A DNA stretch of 64,000 nucleotides. It comes from Nitrososphaerota archaeon (GTDB lineage: Archaea; Thermoproteota; Nitrososphaeria; Nitrososphaerales; Gagatemarchaeaceae). This document shows positions 1 through 7,568 of this stretch, in pieces. The translations under genes were made by a program, and so were the position numbers. Under the pieces are notes generated by a model, which searched no databases, was not told the DNA's origin, and saw only the letters and a program-made list of their open reading frames with translations. Each line of letters starts with the position of its first letter. Position 1 is the first letter of the stretch. The DNA lies in contig DAHVLJ010000008.1 of assembly GCA_027320425.1 (NCBI GenBank), forward strand, positions 21,782 to 85,781. Reading direction: 5' to 3'.

Positions 1-756
1 CTTTACCCAAGTTTCGAACCTTGCCTGGTGTGAGTCGCAGATTGAGCCTATCTCCATCATCCATCTCAAGACATTCTCACGTCCACCCAAGTATGCTGTA
101 TGGAGTGGAGCACGGTTGTGACCGCCATGGTGGACATACGAATAACTACGAAACTCGAAACCAAGCTGTCTTGCTAAGATGACAAACCCATCACGAAGTC
201 GGGCGCTTGCTACTTCGAATCTGCACTGTCCGACTCTGCCGCTATGATGAAAGCATCCATCTGCACTGAAAAGTCCCTTTAGGTAAGATCGCTTGACTTC
301 AAGATTGGCAGTGAGGATTGCGAGAGGTATTCCAACGGTCCTAGACTTCGGACCTTTCGGGAGGCCGTACCGGAGGAAGAACTCGATCGCTTGACTTTTT
401 GCCGAACAGACCACAGTCGTATTCTCCTTCTTGTTCAGAACCGCGGGTTCGAGGCCCAATACCTCTTTGGTGACCTCAACGGTTCGGGCAATCATATCAT
501 GGTCGCTCGAGTGGAGAGAAATGCCCCATGCCTCGCCAAGCCAACCGTCTCCCGTGTGAAGTCCGAGAAGCAGGCCGACACTCTCACACATCTCAGCCAG
601 TGGTTCGCGGTAGATCGGGTGACTGTGCCTCATCCGAACATTCATCGCATGCAAACCAAGACGGAGTGTTTCCCGAGGAATACCTGTTCTTAGTTGCATC
701 TCTCGCAAGCTTAATCCTGATTCGTACAATCCGAGGATATTCAGGTTGGACAACAT
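1..756 (-). CDS. LAGLIDADG homing endonuclease, partial (runs off the window)
   Basis: An open frame runs from a stop at 796-798 to the window edge. The first usable start is the ATG at 754-756, giving 252 codons with no stop seen. It has a helix-turn-helix-like segment at residues 15-45, a first LAGLIDADG-type motif at 60-71 (GLLLGLHTGDG) and a second at 158-169 (LKGLFSADG). Two motifs about 100 residues apart are the layout of a monomeric homing endonuclease, which cuts a long specific DNA site and helps its gene or host intron spread. A GTTAAC-like TATA element near 776-783 fits a leaderless transcript. The upstream 155 bp before polX shows no exon of another protein, so it looks free-standing, but its 3' end lies outside the window and an intron host there cannot be excluded. 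GC is lower than in the next genes. Confidence 0.8.
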   Translation of the reverse strand, partial: MLSNLNILGLYESGLSLREMQLRTGIPRETLRLGLHAMNVRMRHSHPIYREPLAEMCESVGLLLGLHTGDGWLGEAWGISLHSSDHDMIARTVEVTKEVLGLEPAVLNKKENTTVVCSAKSQAIEFFLRYGLPKGPKSRTVGIPLAILTANLEVKRSYLKGLFSADGCFHHSGRVGQCRFEVASARLRDGFVILARQLGFEFRSYSYVHHGGHNRAPLHTAYLGGRENVLRWMMEIGSICDSHQARFETWVK

Positions 757-911
757 TAGCCCAAATCTTGACCACGTTAACCTACAAAAGTTCGACTAAT
801 GTTTCCAACTTCTCGCGGAGGAGGGCTAGTGAAAGTACTTGACTATCAACCAGGCTTGAGTACCCCCGCGATGTCCGAGGCCTATCGTTCCGTTATTAAC
901 ATTGGAGCGGG
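757..911. other. Intergenic, AT-richer spacer
   Basis: The stretch lies between the endonuclease start and the polX stop. Apart from the TATA-like GTTAAC near 780 I see no gene or RNA. A short + strand frame at 799-1005 runs into polX and has no coding character. Confidence 0.4.
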
Positions 912-2600
912 TCACCCGATGAGTCTCAGAAGTTTGGCGAGGCCAAGCGTGTTCGCGACATCCTCTGACCGAAGCCAGGCCCTTCTCGCCACCCCTACGC
1001 CGTAGCTCATGTTGTCCAGCTCTCCCACCGAGTGGGCGTCAGAATTTATCACCAGAGTGACCCCCTCCTCCATGGCCTTCCTCGCCCAGACCTCGTCCAG
1101 GTCGAGCCTCTTGGGTTGCCCGTCGATTTCAAGCATCTTCCCATGCTCCCTAGCTGCCTTCGTCACCTTCGCAAGGTCGATCGGATTCCCCTCCCTCTTC
1201 CCGATGAGCCTGTTGGTCGGGTGGCAGATGAAGTCCACCGAAGGGTGAGCGATGGCTTTGAGGATCCTGTCCGTGAGCTTCTCAGGATCCTGTTTGAAGT
1301 TCTGGTGCAGGGATGCTCCCACTATGTCGAACTCGTCGAGGAACTTCCTCTCAAAATCCAGGGAACCGTCGCTCTTTATCTCGACTTCGACCCCCCTCAA
1401 TATCCTGAACGGGGACAGCTCGTCGTTGAGCTTCTCGATATCTTTCCACTGCCTCCTAAACCGTTCCTCGGTCAGCCCGTTTGCGACCCTCACCGACTGA
1501 GAATGGTCCGTGATCGCGACGTACCCGTACCCCCTCTCCTTCGCGGCTCTCGCCATCTCTTTCAGCTCAACCGAGCCGTCGCTCCAGGTCGAATGCATCT
1601 GCAGGTCTCCCTTGATCGCGTCAAACTCAACAAGATGGGGGAGCTCCCCCCGCTGTGCCGCCTCAACCTCTCCCCTGTTCTCCCGTAGCTCTGGGGGGAT
1701 GAACTCCATCCCGAGCCTTGAATAGACCTCCTCTTCGGTCTCCCCCGCGAGCCTCTTCCCTGCCTTGTCGAGCATTCCATACTCGTTAAGCTTCCATCCT
1801 TTCTCTATTGCCAGGTTTCTGAGGGCGATATTGTGGTCCTTGGACCCCGTGAAATAGATGAGGGCGGCCCCGTACTCTTCCCTCTTGAACAGCCTGACGT
1901 CCACCTGAGTCCCTTCCTCCAACTTGACGCTCGCCCTCCTGGGCCCGCTTTCGAGCACCTGTGCGACGCCTGGGCACCCCTTTACGGCGTCGATGACCCT
2001 AGTGTCGGTCGAGAGGATGTCGAGATCCCCTATCGTGCTTCTTCCCCTGCGCAGACTCCCTGCCATTCCCACGCTGATGCCGAGCGCGCCGAAGTAAGAC
2101 GCCATCTTCTGGTAGGCCCCCTCTGCCTCCGGGAGCAGCATCCGCCGCTCGTAGCTCTGGAGCTTCTGGACTCCGAGCCGGAACGACTCTCTGACCGCGG
2201 GACCGAATTCCATATCGAGCCTACCGCTGTCGAGTGCGGACTTCAGTTGATCTACGCTCGTTATCCCCATCTCGTGGGACAGGCGGTAGGCGGTCCTCGG
2301 CCCGATTCCCTGGACCTTCATCAGGAGCGGCACCCCGGCGGGGGTCCTTTCCCTGAGCCTTTCCAGCAGCTCAAGACGCCCCGTCCTGAGGTACTCGTCT
2401 ATCTTCTTCGCAATTCCCTCGCCGACGTACTTGATCTCTTCCAGTCTCTTCTCCCGCCAGATCTGCTCTACGTCTTCGGCCAGATTCCTGATGCTGGTGG
2501 CCGCCCTATGGTACGCGATGACCTTGAACCTGTCTTCTCCGTTCGCCTCGACCAGCTCTCCCAGGTCGTCCAGGAGCTGGGCGACCTCGGAATTCTTCAT
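912..2600 (-). CDS. polX: DNA polymerase X family (PolX) with PHP exonuclease domain
   Basis: The protein has 562 aa, the usual size for bacterial and archaeal PolX. The first third is the 8-kDa/helix-hairpin-helix part (HhH around residues 57-65 and 96-105). The polymerase domain follows, with GDLDIL giving the first two catalytic aspartates (D192, D194) and TQVDV the third (D234). The C-terminal PHP domain starts at residue 335 with MHSTWSDG and continues with AITDHS, metal-ligand motifs of a 3'-5' exonuclease/AP-endonuclease. It is expected to act in gap filling in base-excision repair. I chose the ATG at 2598-2600 rather than the longer frame to 2816, because the extra N-terminus overlaps the divergent Lrp gene and a TATA at 2625-2632 sits 28 nt upstream of this ATG. 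Confidence 0.93.
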   Translation of the reverse strand: MKNSEVAQLLDDLGELVEANGEDRFKVIAYHRAATSIRNLAEDVEQIWREKRLEEIKYVGEGIAKKIDEYLRTGRLELLERLRERTPAGVPLLMKVQGIGPRTAYRLSHEMGITSVDQLKSALDSGRLDMEFGPAVRESFRLGVQKLQSYERRMLLPEAEGAYQKMASYFGALGISVGMAGSLRRGRSTIGDLDILSTDTRVIDAVKGCPGVAQVLESGPRRASVKLEEGTQVDVRLFKREEYGAALIYFTGSKDHNIALRNLAIEKGWKLNEYGMLDKAGKRLAGETEEEVYSRLGMEFIPPELRENRGEVEAAQRGELPHLVEFDAIKGDLQMHSTWSDGSVELKEMARAAKERGYGYVAITDHSQSVRVANGLTEERFRRQWKDIEKLNDELSPFRILRGVEVEIKSDGSLDFERKFLDEFDIVGASLHQNFKQDPEKLTDRILKAIAHPSVDFICHPTNRLIGKREGNPIDLAKVTKAAREHGKMLEIDGQPKRLDLDEVWARKAMEEGVTLVINSDAHSVGELDNMSYGVGVARRAWLRSEDVANTLGLAKLLRLIG

Positions 2601-2624
2601 CGGATGCGTTACACACCCCAAGAG

Positions 2625-2632
2625 TTTTAAAA
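2625..2632. promoter_or_regulatory. Shared divergent TATA box for polX and the Lrp-like gene
   Basis: The palindrome TTTTAAAA is centred 27-28 nt from both the polX ATG (2600) and the TTG of the divergent gene (2656). This spacing is that of archaeal leaderless promoters, so one symmetric element may drive both directions. Confidence 0.6.
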
Positions 2633-2655
2633 GCAGTCCGGACTCCCCGTAGTGG

Positions 2656-2925
2656 TTGCCCGTATTCCAGAAAGCTTTCGTCCTCATCAAGGTGGCACCC
2701 GGGCACACGGAGGGAGTCGTCGACTCTCTGATGAAGATTCCAGAAGTGACCGAGGCGCACATCATCCCAGGCGACTGGGACATCATTACCGTGATAAACT
2801 CCCAGAAGGAGGTCATCGTTCCGAGCGACGAGAAGGTCTACAGGCTGGTCCTCGACAAGATCGAGAAGATCAAGCACGTCCAGGACACAAGCACCATGGT
2901 GTCCCAGTTCTCAAAGACGAAGTAG
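2656..2925 (+). CDS. Stand-alone Lrp/AsnC ligand-binding (RAM) domain protein
   Basis: The 89-aa protein matches the C-terminal effector domain of Lrp/AsnC regulators without the N-terminal DNA-binding helix-turn-helix. It shows the pattern of beta strand AFVLIKVAPG, helix GVVDSLMKIPEV, strand AHIIPGDWDIITVI and a second helix after EVIVPSDEKV. Such SMLR/RAM proteins form ring oligomers, bind amino acids and may modulate full-length Lrp proteins. It starts with TTG at 2656, consistent with the TATA at 2625-2632. Its stop directly abuts the stop of the convergent peptidase gene. Confidence 0.88.
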   Translation: MPVFQKAFVLIKVAPGHTEGVVDSLMKIPEVTEAHIIPGDWDIITVINSQKEVIVPSDEKVYRLVLDKIEKIKHVQDTSTMVSQFSKTK

Positions 2926-4023
2926 TTACTTCCACCAACCGTATTCTTTCGGCGGATCCGTGATCTCGATTCCTTTTCTCCCGACCATGAGCACGTCGTC
3001 TTCTATCCTCACGCCCAGCTTTCCCCTGAAGTAGGCGCCAGGCTCGACGGTAAAGCACATCCCAGTTCCTAGCCTCTCGCTCCCTCGCTCGACTATGTAT
3101 GGTGCCTCGTGGATCTCCAACCCTAGGCCATGCCCCGTTCTGTGGAAGAAGTTGTCCCCCATGCCCGCTTTCTTGAGCACCCCTCTCGCTGCCAGGTCCA
3201 CTTCTCCAACCCTGACGCCCGGAGCTGTCGCGCTGATTGCCGCCTCCTGCGCCTCCAGCACCCTGCCATAGACCCTTTCCATCTCAGGAGAGTTTCCCAC
3301 GCAGAACGTCCGGGTCACATCCGCATAGTATCCTTTGAAGGTGGCTCCGACGTCTATGACCACGCTGTCCCCGCGCTCAAGCTTCTTCCCAGTCGGCAGG
3401 TGATGGGGGTCCGCTGACATGGCTCCCGCTTGGACGAGCATGTCGTCCACTTTCGTCGCCCCCTTCGCGTAAATCAACTCCGAAGCAGATTTCGCGACCT
3501 CCGACTCAGTAGACCCTTCCGCGACGAGCGAGGGGAACTCCTCGAAGGCGCGGCTCAGTATCCGGCCAGCCTTCTTGAGCAACGCTGCTTCTTCCGCGTC
3601 CTTTGCTTCACGCAGGCTTTGGAGGACCGGCTCTGCGTCCTCAGGGCTGAACGGAGTCCTCTTGGCGAGCTTCTGAAGGTAGATGAACGGAACTCTGCCC
3701 TCGACCCCCCAGCGCCCTACGATGCCGGCACCCCTCGCAGCTTCCTCGATGGCAGATTCCGGCCCCTCGGAGTCCGTCCAGGAGTGGACTTCGATGCTCA
3801 GGGGAGACCGCAGGTAGGGTCCGGACTCTAGCGTCGGGGCCACTAGGTGGATGTCTCCCTCTGTCGGCACGAAGAGCATGAACGGCCTTTCCAGCATCAA
3901 CGAATCGACTCCAGTAAGATACTTCATGTTCGGCCCAGGCACAACGACGGCACCCGACAACCCCTCCGAGCGGAGCCTGTCGCGGAGTTTTCGTGCTCTT
4001 CTCTCTTGGATAGGCGCGCCCAT
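2926..4023 (-). CDS. M24 family Xaa-Pro peptidase (PepQ/PepP-like)
   Basis: The 365-aa protein has the creatinase N-terminal domain (GPNMKYLTG) and a C-terminal pita-bread metallopeptidase domain. The five metal ligands are recognisable: Asp in VIDVGA, Asp in GYYADVTRTF, His in HRTGHGLG, Glu in TVEPGAYF and Glu in VRIEDDVL. It should release the N-terminal residue from peptides with proline in position 2, in the cytoplasm. No signal peptide is visible. It is divergent from proline dehydrogenase with only 32 bp between start codons, which suggests a proline-salvage pair: the peptidase frees proline and the dehydrogenase oxidises it. Dipeptidase versus aminopeptidase specificity cannot be decided from the sequence. 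Confidence 0.9.
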   Translation of the reverse strand: MGAPIQERRARKLRDRLRSEGLSGAVVVPGPNMKYLTGVDSLMLERPFMLFVPTEGDIHLVAPTLESGPYLRSPLSIEVHSWTDSEGPESAIEEAARGAGIVGRWGVEGRVPFIYLQKLAKRTPFSPEDAEPVLQSLREAKDAEEAALLKKAGRILSRAFEEFPSLVAEGSTESEVAKSASELIYAKGATKVDDMLVQAGAMSADPHHLPTGKKLERGDSVVIDVGATFKGYYADVTRTFCVGNSPEMERVYGRVLEAQEAAISATAPGVRVGEVDLAARGVLKKAGMGDNFFHRTGHGLGLEIHEAPYIVERGSERLGTGMCFTVEPGAYFRGKLGVRIEDDVLMVGRKGIEITDPPKEYGWWK

Positions 4024-4055
4024 TCCCGCCCCTGGCTTCTGTATACACCGTTAAT

Positions 4056-4928
4056 ATGTGGTCTCGGGTCCCCGGCACCAGCTTGGTGCTGAAGGAGCGG
4101 TTCGTGCTGCCGCTGGCGAAGAAGTGGATTGCAGGCGCAGACCTGAAGTCCGCACTGGAGGACGCCGAAAAAGCGAACTCAAGGGGGGCGGGGGTCGTTG
4201 TCAACTTCCTCGGCGAAGAGATCACGGATCCGGGGATGGCTGACGATTCCATGGCCGAGTATCTGCGCCTCCAACAGGCGCTCTATGACAAGGGGATCAA
4301 AGGCTACGCTTCTGTGAAACTGACCCAGCTGGGCCTCGGGGCCGACGGCGAGGGGATGAGGAACAGGCTGGAAAAGATCGCCACAAACGCCGACCGCCTG
4401 TCACAGTCGCTATGGATCGATATGGAGGGGTCGGCATTCACCGAAAAGACCGTCGCTGCATACCTTGATGTCCATCGGGCTCACCCCGACGTGGGGGTCG
4501 CTCTCCAGGCATACGCCAGGAGGAGCGAGTCCGACCTAGACTCGATTCTGAAGGAAGGGGGGAAGGTCAGACTCGTCAAAGGGGCGTACAAGGAGAGCCC
4601 CGGGTTCGTCTATCCCACCAAGGCTGAGGTCAGCAAGAACTTCGAGCGGCTTATGGTCTCTCTCTTCGAAAGGGGCGGCGGGTTCGCGATAGCGACCCAC
4701 GACCACGCCCTCGTGGACCGGGCAAAGTCACTGGCCGCGGACAGCCATGCAGACTTCCACTTCGAACTCCTGAAGGGGATTAGGGACGACCTCAAGGCAG
4801 AGCTGGTGGAAGGCGGGTTCAAGGTCTACGAATATCTCCCCTATGGAGACAGTTGGTGGGCTTACTCGAAGCGCAGGATCAATGAGCACCCAAGCAACAT
4901 CTGGCTCCTTCTCAGATCTTTCATCTGA
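4056..4928 (+). CDS. Proline dehydrogenase (PutA/PRODH family)
   Basis: The 290-aa monofunctional PRODH oxidises L-proline to pyrroline-5-carboxylate using FAD. The TIM-barrel signature is present: VVNFLGEE and SVKLTQLGLG (beta strands with the conserved Lys), WIDMEGS, LVKGAYKE, ATHDHALV, HFELLKGI and VYEYLPYGDSW, ending in the substrate-binding SKRRINE segment with two consecutive arginines. The bacterial DNA-binding and P5C-dehydrogenase domains are absent. The ATG at 4056 is the longest start. A TTG at 4083 is also possible, because a TTAATAT element at 4051-4057 lies 27-30 nt before it. It is divergent from the M24 Xaa-Pro peptidase. Confidence 0.93.
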   Translation: MWSRVPGTSLVLKERFVLPLAKKWIAGADLKSALEDAEKANSRGAGVVVNFLGEEITDPGMADDSMAEYLRLQQALYDKGIKGYASVKLTQLGLGADGEGMRNRLEKIATNADRLSQSLWIDMEGSAFTEKTVAAYLDVHRAHPDVGVALQAYARRSESDLDSILKEGGKVRLVKGAYKESPGFVYPTKAEVSKNFERLMVSLFERGGGFAIATHDHALVDRAKSLAADSHADFHFELLKGIRDDLKAELVEGGFKVYEYLPYGDSWWAYSKRRINEHPSNIWLLLRSFI

Positions 4929-5023
4929 TAGCTGCGGTAGCCTCCTTTGATTACTGAATCAACTAACATAGACTCCGCTCGCAAAATACCCGCCAGGCTC
5001 TGAAAGGGCTCAGGTCTAAACAA

Positions 5024-5200
5024 ATGGCCGAATACCAGAAAGGGCAAGTCTGGGGAGCCCTCCGGAAGGCATGGAAGGGCTACCGCATAGCGAAGGTCCA
5101 GGGCGACAACGCCCGAATGAGGGAGTATGCCACGCGCATAAAGACTCTCCAGGGCCAGCTTGGCGTTCCTCAGGCAAGCTTTCCAAATCTAGGAATGTAG
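5024..5200 (+). CDS. Small basic hypothetical protein, 58 aa
   Basis: The frame starts with ATG at 5024 and encodes MAEYQKGQVWGALRKAW, then a stretch rich in Lys, Arg and Gln with a helical pattern, ending in SFPNLGM. I do not recognise a family. Support for it being real is the coding-like amino-acid composition, the ATG start, its exact end at a strong hairpin plus T-tract, and its fit in the 297 bp between proline dehydrogenase and the next gene. It could be a small nucleic-acid-associated protein, but that is a guess from charge. Confidence 0.5.
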   Translation: MAEYQKGQVWGALRKAWKGYRIAKVQGDNARMREYATRIKTLQGQLGVPQASFPNLGM

Positions 5201-5227
5201 AGGAGCACCGCTCCTCTATCCCTTTTT
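5200..5227 (+). terminator. Hairpin plus T-tract terminator
   Basis: GAGGAGC at 5200-5206 pairs perfectly with GCTCCTC at 5210-5216 around a 3-nt loop, and TTTTT follows at 5223-5227. It ends the 58-aa gene and overlaps the last codon of the convergent regulator gene. Confidence 0.7.
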
Positions 5228-5894
5228 AGTCGGAACCTGTCAGTCCGCTTTCTATCTCTTCCAGGATGTCGCCGACCACTTGCTTCTGGACACCCAGGGA
5301 CGAACAAATCGTATCGAGGTTGTCTCCATCCTCGCGCATCAGGTACCTGAGCACCCTTCTCCTGTCTCCCAAAGGAAGCGAGGTCGTGATCCTGGCTGCC
5401 TCTCTGAGCGCAAGGCTCCTGATGTATAGAAGCACAGCCCTCTCCTCCTCCATCTCTGTGAGCTTCTTGTCGACCTCAGCCACGACCCTGGTGAGTGGCC
5501 TGATCCTGGACGCGTCGTCCTGATACTTTAGGACCTCGCTGATCTGCGTCATCATCTGGGCGTGCTCGTCTGTCTCCTCGACCCCCGGCACTGCGCCGAA
5601 CGAAAAGATGCGCGTCCTGAACAGGTTCGGCGCCAGGTCCACGGTCACCGAGAAGCTGTTCTTCAGCAGGTATTCCCTCCTCTTCGGCCCTCGGGGGCTG
5701 TCTTGGGAAACGCTGCTTACTAGCCCCGCCTTCTCCATCGTGACCAAGTGCTTTGCGACGAGCTGCTGGCTGATCTTGAGCTCCTTGGACAGTTGGAGCT
5801 GATAGTTCGGTTCTTCGCTTATCTTCGAGATGATGCGCCTTCGTATGGGGTTCTCAACAGTACCCAGGACAGCGTCAAGCTCCGATTGGCTCAA
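5226..5894 (-). CDS. ArsR-like winged-helix transcriptional regulator
   Basis: The 222-aa protein begins with an ArsR-type winged helix: LDAVLGTVENPIRRRIISKI, recognition region NYQLQLSKELKISQQLVAKHL and wing GLVSSVSQDSPRGPKRREYL. The C-terminal two thirds contain a predicted coiled-coil (around EVDKKLTEMEEERAVLLY) and a second small helical domain ending in a helix-turn-helix-like segment (LDTICSSLGVQKQVVGDIL). This layout is common among archaeal ArsR-like proteins without a metal site, and I see no Cys pair typical of metal sensors. A TATA element CTATAAATAG at 5922-5931 precedes the ATG by about 32 nt. It is divergent from gamma-glutamyltranspeptidase, which it could control, but this is inference from position only. 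Confidence 0.8.
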   Translation of the reverse strand: MSQSELDAVLGTVENPIRRRIISKISEEPNYQLQLSKELKISQQLVAKHLVTMEKAGLVSSVSQDSPRGPKRREYLLKNSFSVTVDLAPNLFRTRIFSFGAVPGVEETDEHAQMMTQISEVLKYQDDASRIRPLTRVVAEVDKKLTEMEEERAVLLYIRSLALREAARITTSLPLGDRRRVLRYLMREDGDNLDTICSSLGVQKQVVGDILEEIESGLTGSD

Positions 5895-5921
5895 TCCAGT
5901 ACGAGTTTTGACCTCTCCGCT

Positions 5922-5987
5922 CTATAAATAGATTCCCGAGCTTAATCCGATCTTCTTCGCTTGGTTTCGCTCGATTTTCTTAAAAAA
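5922..5987. promoter_or_regulatory. Two back-to-back TATA elements, regulator and GGT
   Basis: CTATAAATAG at 5922-5931 serves the regulator on the minus strand. CTTAAAAAA around 5979-5987 lies about 30 nt before the TTG start of GGT at 6012. Both distances fit leaderless mRNAs. Confidence 0.5.
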
Positions 5988-6011
5988 GCCCGAAAAGAGC
6001 GTTAACGGAGC

Positions 6012-7514
6012 TTGGGCCTTAGCAAGACGCTCATCGGGGAACACGCGGCCGTCGCGAGCGAGCAGCCTCTCGCGTCCATGGCAGGCTACGACGCGCTGCG
6101 GAAAGGAGGCAACGCGTTCGACGCAGCTGTAGCGACCAGCTTCGCCCTGGCCGTGACCTTCCACCCTGCGGGTGGCGTCGGGGGGGACTTCTTCGGAATG
6201 TTCTACGAGGCGAAGACCGGGAAAGTACACTGCCTGAACTCGAGCGGCTGGGCTCCCTCCGGGCTGACGGAAGAGCTAATCATGGAGAAAGCAGGCGGGA
6301 AAGTCCCGCTCTTCGGCCCCCTGACCTGCGTCGTCCCTGGGTTCGCCGCCGGCGTGTGGGCCATGCACAAGAAGTTCGGTTCCGCGGAGTTCAGCGACCT
6401 GCTCCGGCCCTCGGTCACACTCGCCCACGGCTTTCCTGCGGGACCCAACATCTGCAGGTCCACCGCAGGTGCCTTCGCAGAACTGTCCGACGAGGCCAGG
6501 AAGGTATTCGCTCCTTCTGGTAAACCGCCCCGTCCGGGGGAGTGGATAAGGCAGGAAGCTCTGGGAAAGGTCATCGCAGGCATAGCCGAGTCGGGCCCAG
6601 GATTCTTCTACTCAGGGTGGCCTGCTGAAAAGATCGCTTCCCATCTCACCTCCATGGGAGTTCCATGCGACCCGAAAGACTTCTCTGATTTCAAGCCCGA
6701 GTGGCCAGCGCCCCTTTCAATCGATTACAAAGGCACGTCCGTCTACGAGGTGCCCCCGAACAGCATGGGGGCCACCAGCCTTCTCATTCTCAAGCAGCTC
6801 CTGAACACCGACCTGTCCTCCATGGGCGCGCTGTCCAAGGAACGAATCACGCACACCATGAAGGCGGCGCTGTACGCCTACGCGCGCCGTGACGAACTGC
6901 TCGGCGACCCGAGGTTCGGCCGGTTCGACATCGACACCTTCATGTCGACAGAAGGCAAAGTCGAGGCACCACATTCACGCGTCCGGTCGGGGGACACGAC
7001 CGCTTTCTCGGTAGCAGACTCGGAAGGGAACCTCGTTTCCGGGATCCAGAGCCTCTTCCACCACTACGGGTCCAGGGTGTTCGTCCCTGAGTGCGGCGTC
7101 GCACTGAACAACAGGGCATCCGCTTTCGTCCTCGCGGGTCCAAACAAAGTCGAACCGCGTAAGAGGCCTTTGCACACGTTGTCTTCTCTCATCCTCGAAC
7201 GGGGCGGGCGGCCATGGCTCGCCATCGGAGCGAGCGGCGGCGACTATCGGCCACTGCAGCATGCTCTCTTCGTGACGAACGCGGTGGACTTCTCCATGCC
7301 TGCGGAAGACAACGTCACCCACCAGAGATTCCTCTGGACTGGCGGGCGCAACCTCATTGTCGAGGATGGATACGACGTTCCAGAGGCAGGTTACAGCATA
7401 GAGCGCCTCCCGATGCCGGGTCGTACAGGCGTATGCCAGGCCGTGGAGATGGGCGACCGCTACAGGAAAGCAGTCTGTGACGTGCGCGGCGACGGGGCTC
7501 CCGCGGGATTCTGA
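6012..7514 (+). CDS. Gamma-glutamyltranspeptidase family protein
   Basis: The 500-aa protein is a member of the GGT family of N-terminal nucleophile hydrolases. It has the large-subunit features GGNAFDAAVAT near the N-terminus and GGVGGDFF, then the autoprocessing site GDTTAFSVAD, where Thr329 would become the N-terminal nucleophile of the small subunit. EARKVFA and PPNSMGATSL also fit. The small-subunit GASGGDYRP near residue 415 matches the GxxGG oxyanion region. The family cleaves gamma-glutamyl bonds of glutathione-like compounds or related amides. There is no signal peptide, unlike the periplasmic bacterial enzymes, so a cytoplasmic role is likely. The substrate is unknown because archaea of this type generally lack glutathione. 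The start is TTG at 6012. Confidence 0.9.
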   Translation: MGLSKTLIGEHAAVASEQPLASMAGYDALRKGGNAFDAAVATSFALAVTFHPAGGVGGDFFGMFYEAKTGKVHCLNSSGWAPSGLTEELIMEKAGGKVPLFGPLTCVVPGFAAGVWAMHKKFGSAEFSDLLRPSVTLAHGFPAGPNICRSTAGAFAELSDEARKVFAPSGKPPRPGEWIRQEALGKVIAGIAESGPGFFYSGWPAEKIASHLTSMGVPCDPKDFSDFKPEWPAPLSIDYKGTSVYEVPPNSMGATSLLILKQLLNTDLSSMGALSKERITHTMKAALYAYARRDELLGDPRFGRFDIDTFMSTEGKVEAPHSRVRSGDTTAFSVADSEGNLVSGIQSLFHHYGSRVFVPECGVALNNRASAFVLAGPNKVEPRKRPLHTLSSLILERGGRPWLAIGASGGDYRPLQHALFVTNAVDFSMPAEDNVTHQRFLWTGGRNLIVEDGYDVPEAGYSIERLPMPGRTGVCQAVEMGDRYRKAVCDVRGDGAPAGF

Positions 7515-7544
7515 GCGAAAGCGGGTTTAGCCAAAAAGAAGGGG

Positions 7545-7568
7545 TCTGAGGGTCTGTTGACCCTCTGA
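7545..7568. terminator. Bidirectional hairpin terminator between convergent genes
   Basis: GAGGGTC at 7548-7554 pairs perfectly with GACCCTC at 7559-7565 around TGTT, and the stem extends past one mismatch. It sits between the stops of GGT (7514) and the surface protein (7569). On the minus strand a T-rich run follows at about 7533-7539. Confidence 0.6.

Noticed and set aside
440..460. GGTTCGAGG-like tRNA T-arm sequence
   Set aside because: No acceptor or anticodon stem around it, and it lies inside the endonuclease gene.
593..775. 60-aa minus-strand ORF at the left end
   Set aside because: It is a shadow of the LAGLIDADG endonuclease, which is open in another frame and contains both conserved motifs.
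1833..2630. 265-aa + strand ORF opposite polX
   Set aside because: Pro/Leu/Arg-rich composition of a GC-rich antisense frame. PolX on the other strand has all catalytic motifs.
2601..2816. 72-residue N-terminal extension of PolX
   Set aside because: It overlaps the divergent Lrp-type gene and its promoter, and the PolX domain starts at the ATG at 2600.
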